From assembly GCA_026989715.1 (NCBI GenBank), contig JALSIU010000307.1:1-10581 (forward strand): 10,581 nucleotides of DNA, read 5' to 3'. Position 1 is the stretch's first letter; each line of letters begins with the position of its first letter. Made by a program: the position numbers and the translations under genes. This document shows positions 6,098 through 10,581 of this stretch, piece after piece. The notes under the pieces are model-generated. The model did no database searches. It saw nothing but the letters and a program-made list of their open reading frames with translations, and was not told where the DNA came from. Source of the stretch: Methylomonas sp. Lineage in GTDB: Bacteria > Pseudomonadota > Gammaproteobacteria > Methylococcales > Methylomonadaceae.

Positions 6098-7657
6098 ATG
6101 CGCCAGGCAATACACTATCACGTCCCCATCAGTACAGAACACAATAGCAAATCACTGGTAAAATATATTGTATTTTTTTTACTCCTCATCTCACTCAGTG
6201 CTTGCGACATGCAAACACAGTCTCCACCAACATCACCTAAGCACACACAAAAAACTGCAACGCCCCCACCCACACCCATTCACTACGCCAACCAACTAGA
6301 GCGCGTCAAAGCCACAAAAACCCTCACCATTTTAACGCGTTACGACCCAACGACCTATTACGAATCATCAGACAGCCTAGCAGGTTTAGAATATGATTTA
6401 GTCACTCTATTTGCCAAACACTTAAAGGTTGAAGCTAAATTCATCATTCCTAAAACTTTCGCTGAGATTTTACAAAAAACACAAGCGGGCGAAGCCGATT
6501 TTGCAGCAGCAGGTCTAACGATTACCCAAGCACGCCAACAACAATTTCTGTTTACCCCGCCTTATCATAAAATTACTGAACAAGTCATTTATCGTACCGG
6601 CACCAAACGCCCTAAAAAACCAAGTGATTTAGTCAATGGCATTTTAGAAATCGTAAAAGACACTAGCCATGTCGAAACATTACAGCGATTACAACAAAAA
6701 ATACCGCAACTACAATGGTTGACTAATCATTTTTTAGATACCGACGAGCTACTCTACTTAGTCAATGAGCGTTTAATTGATTACACCATCGCCGACTCCA
6801 ACCAAATTACCCTCATGCGGCGTTTTTACCCTAAACTCAATGTTGCTTTTAATATTAGCACCTCACGTCAACTAGCCTGGGCCTTTAAAAAATCAGATGA
6901 CTTAAGCCTCTATCAGGCAGCCAGCTCATTTTTTAAAAAAATCAAACAAAATAAAACACTGGAGCAATTACTTGAACGCCACTATGGGCACACCCGCAAT
7001 ATAAAATATGTTGGCCATTGCACTTTCCACCTGCACTTACACAGCCGACTGCCTCAATACCAAGAATTATTTGAAGCCGCCGCCCAAAAATGGGGTTTAG
7101 ATTGGCGTTTATTAGCCGCCATCAGCTACCAAGAATCGCATTGGAACAAGCGTGCCGTATCACCTACCGGGGTTAAAGGACTGATGATGCTTACTAAAGC
7201 TACCGCCGACCAACTAGGCATAAAAGATAGAACAGACCCACAAGAAAGTATTTATGGCGGCGCACGCTACTTCAAACAACGGCTCAAAAAAATTCCTGCC
7301 AGAATTCCGCAGCCTGATCGCACCTGGTTTGCTCTCGCTTCCTATAATGTAGGGTTTGGTCACCTAGAAGATGCACGCATTATTACCCAAAAACGTGGTA
7401 AAAATCCTGACAAATGGATAGATGTTAAACGCTCACTCCCCTTACTCAGTAAAAAAGAATGGTTCTCCAAAGCCAAACATGGCTATGCTCGCGGCACTGA
7501 ACCCGTTATCTATGTAGACAATATTCGCAGTTATTTAGACTTGCTCATCTGGCATACAGGCAATAAAGAACAAGAAGAAGCCAATGCCATGCCTCTATTA
7601 CCTCAAACTAGCCACCCCGACTTAGTAGAAATCAGTACTGATATGATACCGGAATAA
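6098..7657 (+). CDS. mltF: Membrane-bound lytic murein transglycosylase F (MltF)
   Basis: A periplasmic lytic transglycosylase that cleaves the MurNAc-GlcNAc bond of peptidoglycan, forming 1,6-anhydro-MurNAc. With the ATG at 6098 it has 519 residues, almost the same as E. coli MltF (518). The frame stays open back to a TTG at 6020, but that start would put a strong inverted repeat and 26 extra residues ahead of the signal. Neither start has a clear ribosome-binding site. A hydrophobic signal ends in LSAC (C36), so this copy is a likely lipoprotein, with a rather long N-terminal region. Residues about 70-300 form a family-3 solute-binding-like domain (ending LEQLLERHYGH). Residues about 325-490 form the SLT domain, with catalytic E346 in AAISYQESHWN, SPTGVKGLMMLTKATA, and ALASYNVGFGHLEDA. 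A tail without clear features follows. The order of domains and many blocks match MltF directly. The gene lies 79 bases after pgi. Confidence 0.95.
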   Translation: MRQAIHYHVPISTEHNSKSLVKYIVFFLLLISLSACDMQTQSPPTSPKHTQKTATPPPTPIHYANQLERVKATKTLTILTRYDPTTYYESSDSLAGLEYDLVTLFAKHLKVEAKFIIPKTFAEILQKTQAGEADFAAAGLTITQARQQQFLFTPPYHKITEQVIYRTGTKRPKKPSDLVNGILEIVKDTSHVETLQRLQQKIPQLQWLTNHFLDTDELLYLVNERLIDYTIADSNQITLMRRFYPKLNVAFNISTSRQLAWAFKKSDDLSLYQAASSFFKKIKQNKTLEQLLERHYGHTRNIKYVGHCTFHLHLHSRLPQYQELFEAAAQKWGLDWRLLAAISYQESHWNKRAVSPTGVKGLMMLTKATADQLGIKDRTDPQESIYGGARYFKQRLKKIPARIPQPDRTWFALASYNVGFGHLEDARIITQKRGKNPDKWIDVKRSLPLLSKKEWFSKAKHGYARGTEPVIYVDNIRSYLDLLIWHTGNKEQEEANAMPLLPQTSHPDLVEISTDMIPE

Positions 7658-7701
7658 AGCTTCTCCCCTATTTATACAAAGGCATGCTATACATTATTTA
7701 T

Positions 7702-7730
7702 TTGCCTTGCCTTACTATTTCAGCAATAAT
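7702..7730 (+). promoter_or_regulatory. Candidate sigma-70 promoter upstream of the small lipoprotein gene
   Basis: TTGCCT (7702-7707) and AATAAT (7725-7730, five of six consensus positions) are separated by the ideal 17 bases. This would give a leader of roughly 110 bases to the gene at 7846. It is a plausible site in AT-rich sequence where chance matches are common. The rest of the 188-base gap after mltF shows no gene and no clear terminator. Confidence 0.35.
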
Positions 7731-7845
7731 CATAAGGAAACTCGCCAATTAAAGCGATTCTTCATTTTTTTTCGTCTGCACACAAAAGTTCAATGCCAGC
7801 TAATCATTGAGCATCCCATTTTAAATTGATAATTAGGAAACAACG

Positions 7846-8226
7846 ATGAATAAAAAAATCATATCCATCATCAGTATTTTAATCTTAGGCATACTCAGCA
7901 GTGCCTGCACATCTCGCCAAGGCAGTTTTACGATTTTATCCACTAAAAATGTTGAAATTAGTCGAGTAGACCTGAAAAAAGTCGATTTTACGCGTAATGT
8001 AACCGGAAAAGATGGTCGTTTTACCTTCTTAATCATTCCGTTTGGTTCTGCACCTAAAATAGAAGAAGCTGTCGATATTTGCTTAGAAAAAGGGGGAGGT
8101 GACTTTATGACCAGTGCCGTGCTTTACCACACGTCATGGAGTGTTATTTTATTTGGCTGGGAGTCTTGGACGGTTGAAGGAGATGTCGGTGACTCACTCT
8201 CCGCAGGGGCAGCAGACATTCGCTAG
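7846..8226 (+). CDS. Small predicted lipoprotein of unknown function
   Basis: A 126-residue exported protein. AGGA at 7835-7838, 7 bases before the ATG, makes the start firm. The N-terminus is a typical signal (MNKK plus a hydrophobic run) ending in SSAC, with C21 as the probable lipidated residue; serine at the -3 position is less common than leucine, so simple cleavage is a minor alternative. The mature part has a short beta-rich opening (GSFTILSTKNVEISRVDLKK), then IPFGSAPKIEEAVDICLEKGGGDFMTSA-like sequence around residues 64-91 and a hydrophobic, Trp-rich segment with VEGDVGD near the end. The layout 'IPFG...EEAVD..L...GGD...A' recurs, as I recall, in small bacterial lipoproteins of unknown function that resemble TRL-like proteins; I cannot confirm the family. 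A strong inverted repeat right after the stop suggests a single-gene transcript. No function is proposed. Confidence 0.82.
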   Translation: MNKKIISIISILILGILSSACTSRQGSFTILSTKNVEISRVDLKKVDFTRNVTGKDGRFTFLIIPFGSAPKIEEAVDICLEKGGGDFMTSAVLYHTSWSVILFGWESWTVEGDVGDSLSAGAADIR

Positions 8227-8236
8227 AAACGCCCAA

Positions 8237-8285
8237 TACTATAAAACTGAACCTTACATATTATCTTAGGTTCAGTTTTATAGTA
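8237..8285 (+). terminator. Perfect 18-bp inverted repeat, probable terminator of the lipoprotein gene
   Basis: Arms 8237-8254 (starting TACTATAAAACTG) and 8268-8285 (ending CAGTTTTATAGTA) are perfectly complementary around a 13-base loop. It begins 11 bases after the stop codon. The descending arm contains TTTTATAGT, so the T-rich tract is within the stem rather than a clean U-tail; it could act in either direction. It separates the small lipoprotein gene from the caspase-like gene. Confidence 0.7.
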
Positions 8286-8380
8286 CAAACAAAAGCCGAT
8301 ACAGCCATTCTCATCAAAATAAAAAACACCCAACAGATAGAACTTACCACCAATTTAATTTTTATATCTTTTTATCATAA

Positions 8381-9724
8381 ATGATGATGCCCCACTTAAT
8401 AACAAAACTGATTGCCCTTATTCTGCTGATTAGTCTATCTGGATGCAGTCGCCATCAACCACGCGAAGTAACTAATATAGAGCCTCAACAGACAGAAGGA
8501 CAAGCCATTCAAATAGGCCGGTTTTCAAATGAAATGGGGTTTACCAACCCGAATAAAATTAAATCAAATATCTCATACCTTGAGCCTATCGTTACCATCG
8601 TCAAAAATACCCTCAAAGAAGAACTTATTGCAGCAGGCTACCAAGTTAAAAAAAGTGATATTGCAATCTCCGGAAAAATTCATCGCATTTGGGGGCAAAA
8701 TAAAATCACCTTTATTATTAAAGATACCTTAACCAATGAAGTTTTATTAAATAAACTGTTCTACTCCAAAATCAGTAGCGGCCTACTTAAAGATAAGCTC
8801 TCACATAAAAGTAACCTGCACGTCTTAATGAGTAATTTTTTGCAAGATCCAGAGGTACTGGAAGTAATAGAAAAATACAATAAGCCCAAAGTGCAAGCTA
8901 CCCTACCCTCAACAGCAGTGATACCTGTAGCCATTGCACCTATGCTTAACGATGATTTTATTGATAAAAAAAGAGTGGCACTTGTCATAGGTAACAGCGA
9001 CTATACGGTTGGCTACTTAAAAAACCCTAAAAATGACGCTAATGATATTGCCAAAATGCTTAGACAGTTAGGCTTTAGCGTTATTCTGGAAATAGATGCC
9101 GACCAAAAGAAAATGGATATGGCCATGTTACGCTTTGGTCGCGAACTATCTTATGGCGGAGTGGGCTTATTTTATTATGCCGGTCATGGCGTACAGATTA
9201 ATGGCAGTAATTTTTTAATCCCTGTTGGCGCAGATATAAAAGAAGAACGTGATGTCAAATATAAAGCTTTGAATTTAGCACAAATTCTTGATGAAATGCG
9301 GGATGCGCAAACAGGTTTAAATATTGTATTATTAGATGCCTGTCGCGATAATCCCTTAGCAAAAAGCTCACGCTCTAGCACACGCGGCCTAGCAAGAGTA
9401 ACCAGCCCTAGTGAAACCATTATTGTTTACGCAACTAGCCCAGGTTCAGTTGCTGCAGATGGTGTCGGTAAAAACGGCCTATTTTCAAAATACTTACTAC
9501 GCTATATGGCGACCCCCAATCAACCCATTGAATTAGTCATGAAGCAAGTCTCTAAAGGCGTACAACAAGAATCTAAAAACAAACAAACGCCTTGGATGGA
9601 ATCCTCCTTTACCGGCAATTTCTATTTTGCCAAACAAGTTGATGCGAGCAAATTAAAACAGAGCCAGAACAACAAACAACAACCGAAACAAAGCTCATTA
9701 AATACACCACAAAAAAACCAGTAA
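8381..9724 (+). CDS. Lipoprotein with caspase-like (C14) peptidase domain
   Basis: A 447-residue predicted lipoprotein with a signal ending in LSGC (C22, a consensus lipobox). Residues about 40-165 form an N-terminal domain (AIQIGRFSNE, EELIAAGYQV, ISGKIHRIWG) resembling YajG-type or other lipoproteins with an alternating strand pattern; this match is tentative. The caspase-like domain spans about 196-418: KRVALVIGNSDY at the start, LKNPKNDANDIAKMLRQLGF, catalytic H269 in YYAGHGVQ, catalytic C321 in LLDACRDNP, and PWMESSFTGNFYF at the end. Both catalytic residues are present, so it should be an active cysteine peptidase, probably Arg/Lys-specific as in other bacterial caspase homologues (inference). 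A Gln/Asn/Lys-rich tail (421-447) is likely disordered. The start has three ATG codons in a row (8381, 8384, 8387) and no visible ribosome-binding site; the lipobox fixes the region. Its substrate in the periplasm is unknown. Confidence 0.92.
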   Translation: MMMPHLITKLIALILLISLSGCSRHQPREVTNIEPQQTEGQAIQIGRFSNEMGFTNPNKIKSNISYLEPIVTIVKNTLKEELIAAGYQVKKSDIAISGKIHRIWGQNKITFIIKDTLTNEVLLNKLFYSKISSGLLKDKLSHKSNLHVLMSNFLQDPEVLEVIEKYNKPKVQATLPSTAVIPVAIAPMLNDDFIDKKRVALVIGNSDYTVGYLKNPKNDANDIAKMLRQLGFSVILEIDADQKKMDMAMLRFGRELSYGGVGLFYYAGHGVQINGSNFLIPVGADIKEERDVKYKALNLAQILDEMRDAQTGLNIVLLDACRDNPLAKSSRSSTRGLARVTSPSETIIVYATSPGSVAADGVGKNGLFSKYLLRYMATPNQPIELVMKQVSKGVQQESKNKQTPWMESSFTGNFYFAKQVDASKLKQSQNNKQQPKQSSLNTPQKNQ

Positions 9725-9765
9725 AATTAAGCACTAAAGATAAAATAACAACAGCATAGTTAGCT

Positions 9766-10581
9766 TTAGTCTAGCCGAAATTTGCGTACCAATGTTTTTA
9801 ATTGTGCCAGCACTTGCCGCTCTTGTTGCTGGCCATAACGCAATTGCACATACAATGCCGTAATCTGCGCAAAGGGCGCAGCAGCCTGCGGTAGCTGCGC
9901 CTTAACACGCAGTAAAAAGTCCTGCGCCCCTTCATTATCCGCCCTAAGCAGCCCTGCTTGCATTAATTTGCGACAGGCTTTAGCATAAATGCGTTGCGCC
10001 TCATCCAAAACAGGCATTTGCTGACGCAGTACATAAAGACCTAACAACAACGTGACAGTACCTACCAAAGCAAGCAGGTAATAAAACATTTTCTGCAAAG
10101 TATCTATGCCAAGGTCTTGCATAAAATCAAGCTGATGCTTGCGATCATAATGAATAATCCAGCGTTGCCATGAATAATCCATACTGCTCCATAAGTTACG
10201 CATTTGTTTTAATAATGCCACGGTTTGGCTATCTAACTTTACAGGGGCAAAACTCACGGCATTATTAGCAATTTGCTGTTCAATATTGACATCTTGTTGT
10301 ACACGTTCCGGCGCAATAGCTGTCGTGGGGTCATAGCGTACCCAACCCCGACCTGATAACCAAACTTCAGCCCAAGCATGCGCATTAGCCTGACGCACCT
10401 CAATAAACCCACCTGTTTTATTATAACGCCCGCCTTGATAGCCGCCGACCACTCTGGCAGGTATCCCTGCAACACGCATTAAATAGGTAAAAGCCGTTGC
10501 ATAATGTCCGCAAAATCCTGCACGCACATCAAACAAAAATGCCTCTATCGGCTTATCGCCCATAACAGGCGGAAGCAGTGT
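9766..10581 (-). CDS. tgpA: TgpA-type membrane transglutaminase, C-terminal part (runs off window)
   Basis: The reading frame is open from the right edge to a TAA at 9768-9766, so this is the C-terminal 271 residues of a longer gene; the Met at 10563 is internal. Counting from the first residue in the window, the transglutaminase triad is C24 (AGFCGHYA), H68 (NAHAWAEVW) and D84 (VRYDPTT), with GIPARVVGGYQGG between the first two. A membrane helix lies at about 164-184 (YYLLALVGTVTLLLGLYVL). The rest, AKACRKLMQAGLL through QITALYVQLRYG, is the DUF4129-like cytoplasmic end seen in TgpA. Full-length TgpA also has an N-terminal multi-pass DUF3488 region, expected beyond the window. Pseudomonas TgpA is an inner membrane protein with a periplasmic transglutaminase-like domain and unknown substrate. 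It converges on the caspase gene with a 41-base gap that has only a weak 7-bp dyad. Confidence 0.93.
   Translation of the reverse strand, partial: TLLPPVMGDKPIEAFLFDVRAGFCGHYATAFTYLMRVAGIPARVVGGYQGGRYNKTGGFIEVRQANAHAWAEVWLSGRGWVRYDPTTAIAPERVQQDVNIEQQIANNAVSFAPVKLDSQTVALLKQMRNLWSSMDYSWQRWIIHYDRKHQLDFMQDLGIDTLQKMFYYLLALVGTVTLLLGLYVLRQQMPVLDEAQRIYAKACRKLMQAGLLRADNEGAQDFLLRVKAQLPQAAAPFAQITALYVQLRYGQQQERQVLAQLKTLVRKFRLD

Noticed and set aside
7833..8036. Minus-strand ORF overlapping the small lipoprotein gene
   Set aside because: The plus-strand gene has a clear ribosome-binding site, signal peptide and lipobox; the antisense frame has none.
8373..8387. TATCAT as a -10 for a leaderless caspase transcript
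   Set aside because: No -35 at any usable spacing, and the sequence is simply AT-rich.
9184..9420. Minus-strand ORF inside the caspase domain
   Set aside because: It covers the catalytic region of the C14 domain in antisense and has no features of its own.
9733..9770. ACTAAAG/CTTTAGT pair as a bidirectional terminator between the convergent genes
   Set aside because: Only 7 bp with a 24-base AT-rich loop and no T-run; easily due to chance.

Overview
The window reads as chromosomal DNA of an AT-rich gammaproteobacterium. MltF, YqaA, glucose-6-phosphate isomerase and TgpA all look gammaproteobacterial. A copper-protein operon of the kind I associate with methanotrophs (Methylococcales) and nitrifiers makes an aerobic methanotroph a reasonable guess. 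No methane-oxidation gene is present, so that guess is inference. I see no insertion sequence, phage, tRNA, rRNA or CRISPR array.

Left part, minus strand (1-4146). Transcription runs leftward from about 4250. A three-gene operon encodes an exported protein whose predicted mature N-terminus is a histidine (4146-3559), a two-domain multicopper oxidase (3531-1804) and a single-domain blue-copper cupredoxin (1801-953). All three carry a signal peptide and end in a membrane segment near the C-terminus, so they probably form a membrane-anchored copper module facing the periplasm. A good intrinsic terminator (875-912) closes the operon. Beyond it lie yqaA (850-437), a small membrane protein gene, and the start of another membrane protein gene (292 to the window edge).

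Middle (4147-4392) is a 246-bp divergent intergenic region. It holds the likely leftward copper-operon promoter, a 17-bp dyad (4229-4245) that could be an operator or an mRNA 5' hairpin, and a TATAAT box for the rightward pgi gene.

Right part, plus strand (4393-9724). pgi (glucose-6-phosphate isomerase) is followed by a perfect 13-bp inverted repeat. Three predicted lipoprotein genes come next: mltF (membrane-bound lytic transglycosylase), a 126-residue lipoprotein of unknown function, and a 447-residue lipoprotein with an intact caspase-like (C14) peptidase domain. A perfect 18-bp inverted repeat, probably a terminator, separates the last two. These genes suggest an envelope theme (peptidoglycan turnover and a periplasmic caspase-like enzyme), but no shared operon is shown.

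Right edge (9766-10581, minus strand). The C-terminal part of a TgpA-type membrane transglutaminase converges on the caspase gene and runs off the window.

The parts most worth a second look are the membrane-tethered copper module, especially the N-terminal-histidine protein as a possible copper-brace protein, and the caspase-like lipoprotein.
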